Assembly: GCA_017848965.1 (NCBI GenBank)
Contig: JAFIHA010000068.1
Span: 1 to 41,407 of the forward strand
DNA length: 41,407 nt
Source: Dechloromonas aromatica (nom. nud.)
Lineage (GTDB): Bacteria; Pseudomonadota; Gammaproteobacteria; Burkholderiales; Rhodocyclaceae
Reading direction: 5' to 3'
Both the position numbers and the translations under genes were made by a program. Below the pieces are notes generated by a model, which worked only from the letters and a program-made list of their open reading frames with translations, did no database searches and was not told where the DNA came from. Below are positions 1 to 8,341 of the stretch, piece after piece (position 1 is the first letter of the stretch; the number at the start of each line of letters is the position of its first letter).

Positions 1-134
1 GGAGCAAATGAACTTATGGCGCTGATCGGCCACCGTTACGGTGGCCCCAACGAATCGGGGCCGCGTTAGCGACCCCAGATTGCCGCTTTGAGCGGCTCAC
101 AATCTAAAGCCCCCGGCTTTGCCGGGGGATACTT
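1..134 (+). mobile_element. Right end of an IS200/IS605-family insertion sequence
   Basis: The first codons (2-25) read E-Q-M-N-L-W-R-stop, which I recognise from memory as the end of Y1 transposases of this family. Some 85 bases later is a perfect 8-bp hairpin with a TTT loop (110-128, CCCCCGGC/GCCGGGGG), the type of subterminal hairpin used as the right-end recognition structure. HipA-like coding sequence begins directly after it, so the element sits inside that gene. The exact right boundary is uncertain by a few bases because these elements make no target duplication. The other end of a similar element is at the right edge of the window in the same orientation. Confidence 0.75.
2..25 (+). 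CDS. tnpA: IS200/IS605 transposase TnpA, last seven codons
   Basis: Only the final residues E-Q-M-N-L-W-R and the TGA stop are inside the window. The family is a small Y1 HUH single-strand transposase of roughly 140-150 residues; nothing catalytic is visible here. The assignment rests on this C-terminal signature and on the hairpin that follows at 110-128. Confidence 0.6.
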   Translation, partial: EQMNLWR

Positions 135-783
135 ACCTTCCCAGGACTACGGACGTATCGAATACGCTTACTCCCTGATGGCACAGGCCGCCGGTATCGA
201 CATGGCGCCTTGCCGGCTGCTGGAAGAAGGCGGCCGCGCCCACTTCATGACGCGGCGTTTCGACCGCGAGCCCGGCGCCGATGGCAAAACCGTCAAGCAT
301 CACATGCAAAGCCTTTGCGCGATGGCCCACCTTGACTACAAGCAGAAGGCCACGCACGACTACGCCCAGCTTTTCCAGACCATCCAGCGTCTCAAGCTGG
401 ACCACGATGCCATGGCCGAAGCCTTCCGCCGCATGGTCTTCAACGTGCTGACCGCCAACTGCGACGATCACAGCAAGAACTTCGGCTTCCTGCTCCCCGC
501 CGGCAGCCAGCAATGGCAGCTTGCCCCGGCCTACGACATCACCCACGCCTACAACCCCAAGGGCGAATGGACCTATCAGCACCTGCTGGGCGTCAATGGG
601 AAATTCGGCAACATCAGCCGCGACGACCTGCTCCACCTCGCCGACCGCTACGCCATCGGTCCGGCGTCGAAGATTATCGACAAGACCCAGGAAATCATCG
701 CCCACTGGCCAGAATTCGCCCGCCAGGCGGGGCTGGCCGAAACGATCACGCAATCGGTGGCGCAGGATTTCGGGCGGCTGTAA
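133..783 (+). pseudogene. HipA-like serine/threonine kinase, C-terminal fragment cut by IS200-type element
   Basis: The open frame runs from the IS right end to a TAA at 783 and encodes the C-terminal half of a HipA-family kinase. Visible are the RRFDR segment that follows the ATP-binding lobe, the catalytic loop CDDHSKNFGF (the D-x-H-x-x-N pattern) and the metal-binding stretch LAPAYDITHAY. The N-terminal lobe, including the autophosphorylation loop, is missing; the frame upstream reads only IS sequence. HipA kinases phosphorylate glutamyl-tRNA synthetase and are restrained by a HipB antitoxin, but no partner is seen here. The fragment is unlikely to be functional. It is distinct from the complete HipA at 38065, whose catalytic loop reads NDDDHLRNH. 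Confidence 0.85.
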
Positions 784-1085
784 TGCTTGAACGATAAAAG
801 AAAGTCTCACCACCGGCGCGACAATTCCCGCGTGCCACCGCGGGCTGGGGAAATGTCCGGCAGCGTTGAGAGAATGTGCGAACTGGTGACAGCACTGCTG
901 GCACCATTTCGACTCACACCGAGTTACTCGCTCTTGCTCGGCTGGTTTGGGCGAGGCGGTGGCATGTGTCGGGGCAAGGCTTGGCGGGAGTACCTTCAGA
1001 AAGCCCCCGGACTCGCGCGTGCGGTGTTGATCTGCTGCTGGCGGGGAAGGGGAATCCGCCAGCCTGAGCGGGCGGAATTTCCGGG
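784..1085. other. Intergenic region without a recognisable gene
   Basis: About 300 bases between the hipA-like fragment and the end of guaD, whose 3' end faces it. A 6-bp hairpin (827-844, CCCGCG/CGCGGG) has no T-run, so I do not call it a terminator. The open frames crossing it resemble nothing I know and look like GC-rich noise. Confidence 0.5.
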
Positions 1086-2429
1086 TCAGCGCTGTGCCGC
1101 GACCTTTTCCCCGAGCACATGCGTCGCCGTCACGCAGCGTTCGTCGCCGAGGATCATCAGCGCGAACAGCGTTGCCGCCAGTTCGTCGGTCCTTTCCAGG
1201 CGGAAGTCGAGTTCCGGCGTGGCGCGCGGGTTGAGAACGATGAAGTCGGCTTCCTTGCCGGCGGTGAAGTTGCCGATGAAGTCGTCGAGGTAGAGGGCGC
1301 GGGCGCCGCCCAGCGTGGCGAGGAACCAGGCGCGCAGCGGCGGCAGCGGGCGGCGGTGGACTTGCGAGACCTTGTAGGCTTCGTCGAGCGTGCGCAGCAG
1401 GCTGAACGAGGTGCCGCCGCCGACGTCGGTGGCGAGGCCGACGCGGATGCCGCTATCGACAGCGGCGGCGTGGTTGAAGAAGCCGCTGCCGAGGAAGAGG
1501 TTGGAGGTCGGGCAGAAGGCGGCGGCCGTGCCGGTTTCCGCCATGCGCGCGGCTTCGGCCGGCGACAGGTGGATGCAGTGGCCGTAGATGCTGCGCGGGC
1601 CGAGCAGGCCGTGGCGGTCGTAGACGTCGAGGTAGTCGCGTGCTGCCGGGAACAGCGATTTGACCCAGGCGATCTCGTCGAGGTTTTCTGCCAGGTGCGA
1701 TTGCACGTGCAGGTCCGATTTGCTCCGGTAAAGCTCGCCGGCCAGCGTGAGTTGGGCCGGGGTCGAGGTCGGCGCGAAGCGCGGCGTCACGCAGTAGCGC
1801 AGCCGGCCCTTGCCGTGCCAGCGCTCGATCAGCGCCAGGCAGTCGCGCTCGGCGTCGGCGACGGTGTCGCACAGCGCCGGCGGCGCGTGGCGGTCCATCA
1901 TGACCTTGCCGGTCAACATGCGTAAACGGCGTTTTTCGGCGCCGGCCATGAAGGCGTCGACCGACCCGGCATGCACGGTCGAGAAGACGGCGGCGGTGGT
2001 CGTGCCGTGGGCGAGCAGGCGGTCGAGGAAGTAATCGGCGGTGCGCGCGGCGACTTCCGGGTTGGCGAAGGCGGTTTCGGCCGGGAAGGTGTAGTCGTTG
2101 AGCCAATCGAGCAGCTGCCGGCCGAAGGAGGCGATCACCGCCGATTGCGGGTAGTGGCAGTGGGTATCGACCAGGCCGGGCAGGATCAGCTGGTTGCCAT
2201 AGTCGATGACCTCGGCGGCGGCGCGTTCGGCCGGCGCGATGCCGGCTTCGACCGTGGCGCGCGGGCCGGCGGCGGCGATGCGGCCAGCGACGATCCACAG
2301 CGCGCCGTCGGGAAAGTACTCGTAGCTGTCGGCAGCGTCCTGCTCGCCGGGGTCGGCGAGGAAGTGGAGGACGCGGCCGAAGACCAGCGTGTTGCGGCTG
2401 TCGGCCGGGGCGGTTGACGGAGCGGTCAT
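1086..2429 (-). CDS. guaD: Guanine deaminase
   Basis: 447 residues, close to the roughly 440 of E. coli GuaD. It hydrolyses guanine to xanthine and ammonia in the cytoplasm. Amidohydrolase-superfamily zinc ligands are in order: GLVDTHCHYPQ near residue 90, HLAEN in the middle, GHCIHLS, and the family-specific CPTSNLFLGSG followed by ATDVGGGTSFS. It is the last gene of the minus-strand purine operon, 23 bases after the second deaminase gene at 2453. Its product xanthine is the substrate of the xanthine dehydrogenase encoded at the head of the same operon, so position and chemistry agree. Confidence 0.93.
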   Translation of the reverse strand: MTAPSTAPADSRNTLVFGRVLHFLADPGEQDAADSYEYFPDGALWIVAGRIAAAGPRATVEAGIAPAERAAAEVIDYGNQLILPGLVDTHCHYPQSAVIASFGRQLLDWLNDYTFPAETAFANPEVAARTADYFLDRLLAHGTTTAAVFSTVHAGSVDAFMAGAEKRRLRMLTGKVMMDRHAPPALCDTVADAERDCLALIERWHGKGRLRYCVTPRFAPTSTPAQLTLAGELYRSKSDLHVQSHLAENLDEIAWVKSLFPAARDYLDVYDRHGLLGPRSIYGHCIHLSPAEAARMAETGTAAAFCPTSNLFLGSGFFNHAAAVDSGIRVGLATDVGGGTSFSLLRTLDEAYKVSQVHRRPLPPLRAWFLATLGGARALYLDDFIGNFTAGKEADFIVLNPRATPELDFRLERTDELAATLFALMILGDERCVTATHVLGEKVAAQR

Positions 2430-2452
2430 GGCGTTGTGTCCTGGGGGCGCGC

Positions 2453-3814
2453 TCAGTGCGCGGTGTTGGCCAGTTGCCGCGCCAGCCGGTTGTGTTCGGC
2501 GACCAGTGGCGGCAGGTCGAGCGGCAGCAAGTGGCCGTCGGTGACCACCGGCTTACCGTTGATGATCGAATGGCGCACGGTCTGCGGCGTGCAGAAGACC
2601 AGCGCGGCGACCGGATCGTGCACGGCGGCGCCGGCCTGGTCGAGGCCGCCGGTAGCGAAGGCGACGAGGTCGGCGCTCATGCCCGGGGCCAGCGCGCCGA
2701 TGTCGTCGCGGTTGAGCACTTTGGCGCCGCCCAGCGTCGCCAGTTCCAGCGCCTGGCGGGCGCTCATTGCCGCCGGGCCATGACCGACGCGGGCCAATAG
2801 CATCGCCTGCCGCGCTTCGCCGAGCAGGTGGGCGGCGTCGTTCGAGGCGCAGCCGTCGACGCCGAGGCCGACATTGACGCCGGCCGCGCGCAGCGCCGGA
2901 ATCGGCGCGATGCCGGAAGCCAGGCGCATGTTCGAGCACGGGCAGTGGGCGACGCCGGTGCCGCTGCGCGCAAAGAGATCGATGCCCGGCGCGTCGAGCT
3001 TGACGCAGTGGGCGTGCCAGACGTCGTGGCCAACCCAGCCGAGCGATTCGGCGTATTCGGCCGGCGTCATGCCGAACTTTTCGCGGCTGTAGGCGACGTC
3101 GTTGTCGTTCTCGGCCAGATGCGTATGCAGCGAAACACCGTAGCTGCGCGCCAGTTCGGCGGCGTCGCGCATCAGTTCGCGGCTGACCGAAAACGGCGAG
3201 CAGGGCGCGACGACGATGCGCTGCATGGCGTGGCGCTTCGGGTCGTGCCAGGTTTCGATCAGGCGCTGGGTGTCCTTGAGGATGGCCGCTTCGTTTTCGA
3301 CAAGGCGATCCGGCGGCAGGCCGCCCTGGCTTTCGCCGACGCTCATGCTGCCGCGCGCGGCGTGAAAGCGCATGCCGATGGTTGCGGCGGCTTCGATGGA
3401 ATCGTCGAGCCGGCTGCCGTTCGGGTACAGGTAGAGATGATCGCTGGAGGTGGTGCAGCCGGAGAGGATCAGCTCGGCCATCGCGGTCAGCGTCGACACG
3501 CGGATCATTTCCGGCGTCAGTCCGGCCCAGATCGGGTAGAGCCGGCGCAGCCAGCCGAACAGTTCGGCGTCCTGGGCGCCGGGGATCGCCCGGGTCAGGC
3601 TCTGGTACATGTGGTGGTGCGTGTTCACCAAGCCGGGCAGGGCGACCGTGCCGGCCAGCGAGATGACCTGATCGGCTTCGCTTGGCAGTTGATCGCTGGG
3701 GCCGACCGCCTCGATCACCCCGTCGCGGATGAAGACGCCGCCGCCGGGGATTTCGCGGCGGGCAGCGTCCATGGTGACGAGGACGTCGGCGTCCTTGAGC
3801 AGCAGCGTGGTCAT
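2453..3814 (-). CDS. 8-oxoguanine deaminase-like amidohydrolase
   Basis: 453 residues from the ATG that overlaps the upstream permease stop by 4 bases (ATGA). The frame stays open far upstream, but the upstream part is the permease gene read in another frame. Metal-binding motifs are GLVNTHHHMYQSLTR, HTHLAEN, WHAHCVKL, the AHCPCSNMRLASG stretch and GLGVDGCASND. The NTHHHM and CPCSNMRL signatures place it in the 8-oxoguanine deaminase / AtzB-like branch, which converts 8-oxoguanine to urate. A hydroxytriazine or other purine substrate cannot be excluded from sequence. The operon context, with guanine deaminase, xanthine dehydrogenase and a nucleobase/nucleoside-type importer, favours a purine substrate. 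Confidence 0.8.
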   Translation of the reverse strand: MTTLLLKDADVLVTMDAARREIPGGGVFIRDGVIEAVGPSDQLPSEADQVISLAGTVALPGLVNTHHHMYQSLTRAIPGAQDAELFGWLRRLYPIWAGLTPEMIRVSTLTAMAELILSGCTTSSDHLYLYPNGSRLDDSIEAAATIGMRFHAARGSMSVGESQGGLPPDRLVENEAAILKDTQRLIETWHDPKRHAMQRIVVAPCSPFSVSRELMRDAAELARSYGVSLHTHLAENDNDVAYSREKFGMTPAEYAESLGWVGHDVWHAHCVKLDAPGIDLFARSGTGVAHCPCSNMRLASGIAPIPALRAAGVNVGLGVDGCASNDAAHLLGEARQAMLLARVGHGPAAMSARQALELATLGGAKVLNRDDIGALAPGMSADLVAFATGGLDQAGAAVHDPVAALVFCTPQTVRHSIINGKPVVTDGHLLPLDLPPLVAEHNRLARQLANTAH

Positions 3815-4731
3815 GGGAGGAAGGGTTTGCCCAGCGAAGCCGGCAGGTTCAGTTGCAGCAGCTTGCGGTCGCGCGAGATCAGCACCAGGACGACGATGGT
3901 CGCCAGGTAAGGCAGCGCCGCCAGCAGTTGCACCGGCACCTCGATGCCGAGGCCCTGGGCGTGGAACTGCAGGATGGTGACGAAGCCGAACAGGTAGGCG
4001 CCGAGCATCAGCCGGGTCGGCTTCCAGGTGGCGAAGACGACCAGCGCGACGGCGATCCAGCCACGCCCGGCGCTCATGTTCTGGACCCACAGCGGCGTGT
4101 AGACCGTGGACAGGTAGGCACCGGCGATGCCGGCCATGGCGCCGCCGAAGATCACCGCGCCGTAGCGGATGGCGATCACCGGGTAGCCGATCGCGTGCGC
4201 CGCGTCCGGCGCTTCGCCGACCGCCTTGAGCAGCAGGCCGAGCCGGGTTTTCGCCAGGGTCCAGGCGACCAGCGCGAAGGCGACCAGCGACAGATAGACC
4301 ACCCAGTCCTGCTTGAACAGCGCCGGGCCGAGCAGCGGGATGTCGCTGAGCAGCGGGATGGCAATCGGCTGCAGGCCGGGCAGGCTGTAGCTGACGTAGT
4401 GCTGGCCGATGAAGGCCGAGAGGCCGATGCCGAAGATGGTCAGGGCCAGCCCGCAGGCGGCCTGGTTGGCGGCCAGCGACAGCGCGAAGAAGCCGAACAC
4501 GGCGGCGGCCGCGGCGCCGGCCAGGGCGCCGGCCGGCAGGCCGATGGCGACGCCGTGGCCGGTTTCGGCCGCGGCGGCGAAGCCGGCGATGGCGCCGATC
4601 AGCATCATGCCTTCGACGCCGAGGTTGATGACGCCGCTGCGTTCGGCGACCAGTTCGCCGAGGCCGGCGAAGATCAGCGGGGTGGCGGCGGCGAGGGTGC
4701 CGGCGAGGATCAGGGGCAGGTAGTCGAGCAT
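3811..4731 (-). CDS. BMP-type ABC importer, permease 2
   Basis: 306-residue, strongly hydrophobic inner-membrane protein of the BPD_transp_2 type. The segment ERSGVINLGVEGMMLIGA near residue 31 is the hallmark of the second permease in nucleoside/purine importers that use BMP-family binding proteins (YufQ/NupQ type). It starts 12 bases after permease 1 stops and overlaps the next deaminase gene by 4 bases. With the ATPase at 5789 and permease 1 at 4744 it completes the membrane part of the importer. Purine nucleobases or nucleosides are the likely cargo, inferred from the surrounding catabolic genes. Confidence 0.9.
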   Translation of the reverse strand: MLDYLPLILAGTLAAATPLIFAGLGELVAERSGVINLGVEGMMLIGAIAGFAAAAETGHGVAIGLPAGALAGAAAAAVFGFFALSLAANQAACGLALTIFGIGLSAFIGQHYVSYSLPGLQPIAIPLLSDIPLLGPALFKQDWVVYLSLVAFALVAWTLAKTRLGLLLKAVGEAPDAAHAIGYPVIAIRYGAVIFGGAMAGIAGAYLSTVYTPLWVQNMSAGRGWIAVALVVFATWKPTRLMLGAYLFGFVTILQFHAQGLGIEVPVQLLAALPYLATIVVLVLISRDRKLLQLNLPASLGKPFLP

Positions 4732-4743
4732 CGCGGTCTCCGG

Positions 4744-5802
4744 TCAGCGGGCGCGGCGGCGCAGGCGGTTGTCGATGAAGGCGTCGGCGCCGAGCAGGAA
4801 GAACAGCAGCATGCCCTGGAAGATGCCGGTGATCGCTGCCGGCATCTGCAGGCTTAGTTGTGCCGCTTCGCCGCCCAGGTAGATCAGCGCCATCAGGCTG
4901 CCGGCGAGCACGATGCCGAGCGGGTGCAGGCGCCCGAGGTAGGCGACGATGATCGCCGCGAAGCCGTAGCCGGGCGAGATGTTGAGGTTCAACTGGCCGA
5001 CCGGCCCGGCGACTTCGCCGACCCCGGCGAGGCCGGCGGTCATCCCGGAGACGACCAGGCTGAACCACACCGTCTGCCTCGCCGGGAAACCGGCGTAGCG
5101 CGCCGCGGCCGGCGCCTGGCCACCGACTTCGAGGCGGTAGGCGAGAAAGCTCCGGGCGTTGAACAGCCAGAAGGCGAGCACCGCGAAAATGACGATCCAC
5201 AGCGAACTGTTGATCCGCAAACCCTCGGCCAGCAGCCCGAACAGCGCCGCGTCGCCGAACATCACCGACTGCGGGAAGTTCATCCCCTCCGGGTCGCGCC
5301 AGGGGCCGTGCATCAGGTACGACAGGAGGTGGGTGGCAACGTAGGTGAGCATCAGCGTGGTCAGCGTTTCCTCGGCGTTGAAGCGCGTCTTGAGCAGCGC
5401 CGGGATGGCGCCCCACAGCGCGCCGCCGATGGCTCCGGCAACGACCATCGCCGGCAGCACCCAGGCGCCGCCGGTTTCGCCGTAGGCGATGCCGATGCCG
5501 CCGCCGCACAGGGCGCCGACGATCAACTGGCCTTCGGCGCCGATGTTGTAGATGCGTGCCTTGAAGCCGATCGCCAGGCCCTGGGCGATGAGGATCAGCG
5601 GGCAAGCCTTGATCAGCAGTTCGCTCCAGCCGTAGTCGGTGGTCAGCGGTTCGATGAAAAAGACATGGAAGGATGCGAGCGGCGATTTGCCGAGCGCCTC
5701 GAACAGCACGGAACCGACCAGCAGCGTGGCGGCGATGGCGATCAGCGGTGCCGTCCAGCGCATCAACTGCGACGGCTGGGCGCGAGGTTCAAGCAGGTGC
5801 AT
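4744..5802 (-). CDS. BMP-type ABC importer, permease 1
   Basis: 352 residues from the ATG reading MHLLEPRAQPSQ. Its start overlaps the end of the ATPase gene by 14 bases. The frame extends further upstream, but that part is arginine- and serine-rich shadow sequence of the ATPase. A transmembrane helix near residues 17-38 precedes the GFKARIYNIGAEGQLIVGA signature of the first permease of nucleoside-type importers (YufP/NupP). Paired with permease 2 immediately downstream. Confidence 0.9.
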   Translation of the reverse strand: MHLLEPRAQPSQLMRWTAPLIAIAATLLVGSVLFEALGKSPLASFHVFFIEPLTTDYGWSELLIKACPLILIAQGLAIGFKARIYNIGAEGQLIVGALCGGGIGIAYGETGGAWVLPAMVVAGAIGGALWGAIPALLKTRFNAEETLTTLMLTYVATHLLSYLMHGPWRDPEGMNFPQSVMFGDAALFGLLAEGLRINSSLWIVIFAVLAFWLFNARSFLAYRLEVGGQAPAAARYAGFPARQTVWFSLVVSGMTAGLAGVGEVAGPVGQLNLNISPGYGFAAIIVAYLGRLHPLGIVLAGSLMALIYLGGEAAQLSLQMPAAITGIFQGMLLFFLLGADAFIDNRLRRRAR

Positions 5803-7330
5803 GGCCGGTCTCCGCTGCGTTGCCTTCGTTGAACAGTCCTGCCATCTGCAGGCCGACCGATTCGGCATCGGCCTGCTCGCGCGGCTGCGGCGCCGACAGG
5901 CGGCCGGCGGCGAGGACGGCGATGCGGTCGCTGATTTCGAACAACTCTTCAAGCTCCTCGGAAATGACCAGGATGGCGACGCCGGTGCGCGACAGGTCGA
6001 GCAGCGTCTGGCGCAGGAAGGCCGAGGCGCCGACATCGACGCCCCAGGTCGGCTGGGCGACGATCATCAGCTTGGGCGCCAGCATGATCTCGCGGCCGAC
6101 GATGAATTTCTGCAGGTTGCCGCCCGACAGCGAGCGGGCAGCAGCGCCCGGCCCACTGCAGCGGACGTCGAAGCGGGCGATGCACTGTTCGGCGAAGGCC
6201 TGCGCCTTGGCGAAGGCGACCAGCCCCCAGCGCTTCATGCCTTGGCGGTGGCCGGTGAGCAGCGCGTTGCGATCCAGCGGCAGCGCCGGCACCGCGCCGC
6301 GCCCCAGCCGCTCCTCGGGGACGAAAACCAGCCCACGGTCGCGCCGCCGGCCGGCGTCGAGGTGGCCGATGGCTTCGCCGGCCAGCCAGACCGCCTCGCG
6401 GTCGACCGTCGTTTCGCCCGACAAGGCGGCCAGCAGTTCGGCCTGACCGTTGCCGGAAATGCCGGCGATGCCGACGATCTCGCCGGCATTCACGGTCAGC
6501 GAGACGTTGTGCAGCGAAGTGCCGAAAGGATCGTCGGAAGCGAGGCTGAGGCGCTCGACCTGCAGTACCGGATGGACCGGGCCGTGGTAGGGCGGCGCCT
6601 CGCAGACCGGCAGTTCGCGGCCGATCATCATGCGTGCCAAGGTGGCCGGCGTTTCGTCGCGCGGGATCGCGTCGCCGGTCACCTTGCCGCCGCGCATGAT
6701 GGTCGCGCTGTCGCACAGCGACTTTATTTCGTGCAGCTTGTGGCTGATGTAGAGGATGGAGACGCCTTCGGAGGCTAGCCGGCGCAAGGTCTCGAACAGC
6801 TTCTGCACCGCCTGCGGTGTCAGCACCGAGGTCGGCTCGTCGAGGATCAAGAGCTTGGGGTCCTGCAGCAGGCAGCGCACGATCTCGACCCTCTGCCGTT
6901 CGCCGACCGACAGGCTATGCACCCGCCGGTGCGGATCGAGCGGCAGGCCGTAGCGCTCGGAAACTTCCTTGACCCGGATCGCTAGGCCGGCGAGGTCGAA
7001 GGGCTCATCGAGGACCAGGGCGATGTTCTCGACCACGCTCAGCGTCTCGAACAGCGAGAAATGCTGGAACACCATGCCAATGCCCAGCTTGCGCGCCTGC
7101 GCCGGGTTGGCGATGGTCACCTGGCGGCCGTCCCACAGCATTTCGCCGCTGTCGGCCTTGACCGCGCCGTAGATGATCTTCATCAGCGTGCTCTTGCCGG
7201 CGCCGTTTTCGCCCAGGATGGCGTGGATCTCGCCGGGCATCACGCTCAGGCTGACGTCGTCGTTGGCGACGACGCTCGGGTAGCGCTTGCTGATGTGCAA
7301 CAGTTTCAGGCGGGGTTCGGGCGGGCTCAT
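5789..7330 (-). CDS. BMP-type ABC importer, tandem ATP-binding protein
   Basis: 513 residues with two fused ABC domains, as usual for sugar/nucleoside importers of this class. The N-terminal domain has Walker A GENGAGKST near residue 39, Q-loop MVFQHFSLF, signature LSVGERQRVEI and Walker B LLILDEPTSVLTP. The C-terminal domain has the degenerate Walker A GISGNGQAEL, the PEERLGRG loop, signature LSGGNLQKFIVGRE and the altered Walker B IVAQPTWGVDVGA, all typical of the second half in this family. The chosen ATG lies 2 bases after the xdhC stop. It energises transport through the permeases encoded next; the binding protein is most probably the one at 22157. Confidence 0.93.
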   Translation of the reverse strand: MSPPEPRLKLLHISKRYPSVVANDDVSLSVMPGEIHAILGENGAGKSTLMKIIYGAVKADSGEMLWDGRQVTIANPAQARKLGIGMVFQHFSLFETLSVVENIALVLDEPFDLAGLAIRVKEVSERYGLPLDPHRRVHSLSVGERQRVEIVRCLLQDPKLLILDEPTSVLTPQAVQKLFETLRRLASEGVSILYISHKLHEIKSLCDSATIMRGGKVTGDAIPRDETPATLARMMIGRELPVCEAPPYHGPVHPVLQVERLSLASDDPFGTSLHNVSLTVNAGEIVGIAGISGNGQAELLAALSGETTVDREAVWLAGEAIGHLDAGRRRDRGLVFVPEERLGRGAVPALPLDRNALLTGHRQGMKRWGLVAFAKAQAFAEQCIARFDVRCSGPGAAARSLSGGNLQKFIVGREIMLAPKLMIVAQPTWGVDVGASAFLRQTLLDLSRTGVAILVISEELEELFEISDRIAVLAAGRLSAPQPREQADAESVGLQMAGLFNEGNAAETGHAPA

Positions 7331-7332
7331 GC

Positions 7333-8340
7333 TTACTCCGGCTGGTCGGGGCGGACGGGGGTGGCACTCAGGCGCGGACGGCCGGCCTGGTGCAGCAATT
7401 GGCGTGCATGATGCAGGCTGAGCAGTTCGGCGGCAACCGCCAGGGCGATCGCCGCCGGCTCCTTGCCGACGATGCCGGGGATGCCGATCGGGCAGGTCAG
7501 CTCGCCGAGGCGTTCGCGGGCGAGGCCGCGGTCGACGAGGCGGCGCTCGAAACCGGCGCGCTTGCTGCGCGAGCCGATCAGCCCGAAATAGGCGAAGTCG
7601 CGGCGGCGGAAGATCGCCTCGCAGAGGGAGAAATCGAGCGCGTGGCTGTGCGTCATGACGACGAAGAAAGTGCCGGCCGGCGCCTGCGTTACTTCGCTTT
7701 CCGGCAGGTCGGTGGTGCGCAGGTCGAGGCCGGCAGTGTCGAACCCGGCAAAAGCCTCGTCGCGCGTGTCGATCCAGGTGATGGCGGCGCCGAGCGGCTG
7801 CAACTGGCGGACCAGCGCGCGGCCGACGTGGCCGGCGCCGAAAATCCACACCGGGAAGGCGTTGCCGGCGATGTCTTGCACGAAATGCCAGTCTTCCGGC
7901 CCGCCGAGCAAGGCGGTGGCGCAGGCGGCGGCGCCGGTTTGCCAGGTCGATGCACTGTCGCCGGCGGCCAGCCGGCGTTGCAGGCGGGCGCCACGGGCCA
8001 GCGCGGCGCTGCGTTGCGCCCAGGCGGCAGCCTCGTTGGCGGGAATCTTCTCGTAGGCGAGCCAGACGACACCGCCGCAACACTGGCCGAGCCCGGCGCC
8101 GAGCGCGTAGCGCACCACCTGCGGCCGGCCGCCGCCGGCCAGCAGACGGTCGGCGTGGGCGGTCGCCTGCCATTCGAGATGGCCGCCTCCGATGGTCAGT
8201 TCGGTGTCGCTGGCGCCGACCAGCATGGTCGTGCCGGCGTCGCGCGGCGCCGAACCCTGGACGGCGGCGACGGTGACCAGCACGACATCCTCGCCGGCGG
8301 CAAGGCGGGCGGCCAGTGGCGCGACCCAGTCGGCGGCCAT
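7333..8340 (-). CDS. xdhC: XdhC, xanthine dehydrogenase molybdenum-cofactor maturation protein
   Basis: 335 residues from the ATG reading MAADWVAPL, one base downstream of the xdhB stop. XdhC binds the molybdenum cofactor, promotes its sulfuration and delivers it to XdhB. Visible are the TVAAVQGSAPRDAGTTMLV N-terminal motif, IGGGHLEWQA, the cysteine pair in LGAGLGQCCGG, and a Rossmann-type WIFGAGHVGRALVRQL near the middle, followed by THSHALDFSLC and FGLIGSRSKRAGF. Order and spacing after xdhA-xdhB are standard. Confidence 0.93.
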   Translation of the reverse strand: MAADWVAPLAARLAAGEDVVLVTVAAVQGSAPRDAGTTMLVGASDTELTIGGGHLEWQATAHADRLLAGGGRPQVVRYALGAGLGQCCGGVVWLAYEKIPANEAAAWAQRSAALARGARLQRRLAAGDSASTWQTGAAACATALLGGPEDWHFVQDIAGNAFPVWIFGAGHVGRALVRQLQPLGAAITWIDTRDEAFAGFDTAGLDLRTTDLPESEVTQAPAGTFFVVMTHSHALDFSLCEAIFRRRDFAYFGLIGSRSKRAGFERRLVDRGLARERLGELTCPIGIPGIVGKEPAAIALAVAAELLSLHHARQLLHQAGRPRLSATPVRPDQPE

Positions 8341-8341
8341 C

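Noticed and set aside
827..844. GC hairpin after the hipA-like fragment as a terminator
   Set aside because: There is no T-run after the stem on either strand.
2453..5605. One open frame of over 1000 codons suggesting a fusion of permease and deaminase
   Set aside because: Only the last 453 codons look like a protein; the rest is Arg/Pro-rich shadow of the two permease genes, and an ATG with a 4-base overlap starts the deaminase.
5789..8173. Apparent long N-terminal extension of the ABC ATPase
   Set aside because: The extension is the xdhC gene read in another frame; the ATPase begins at 7330 with normal family residues.
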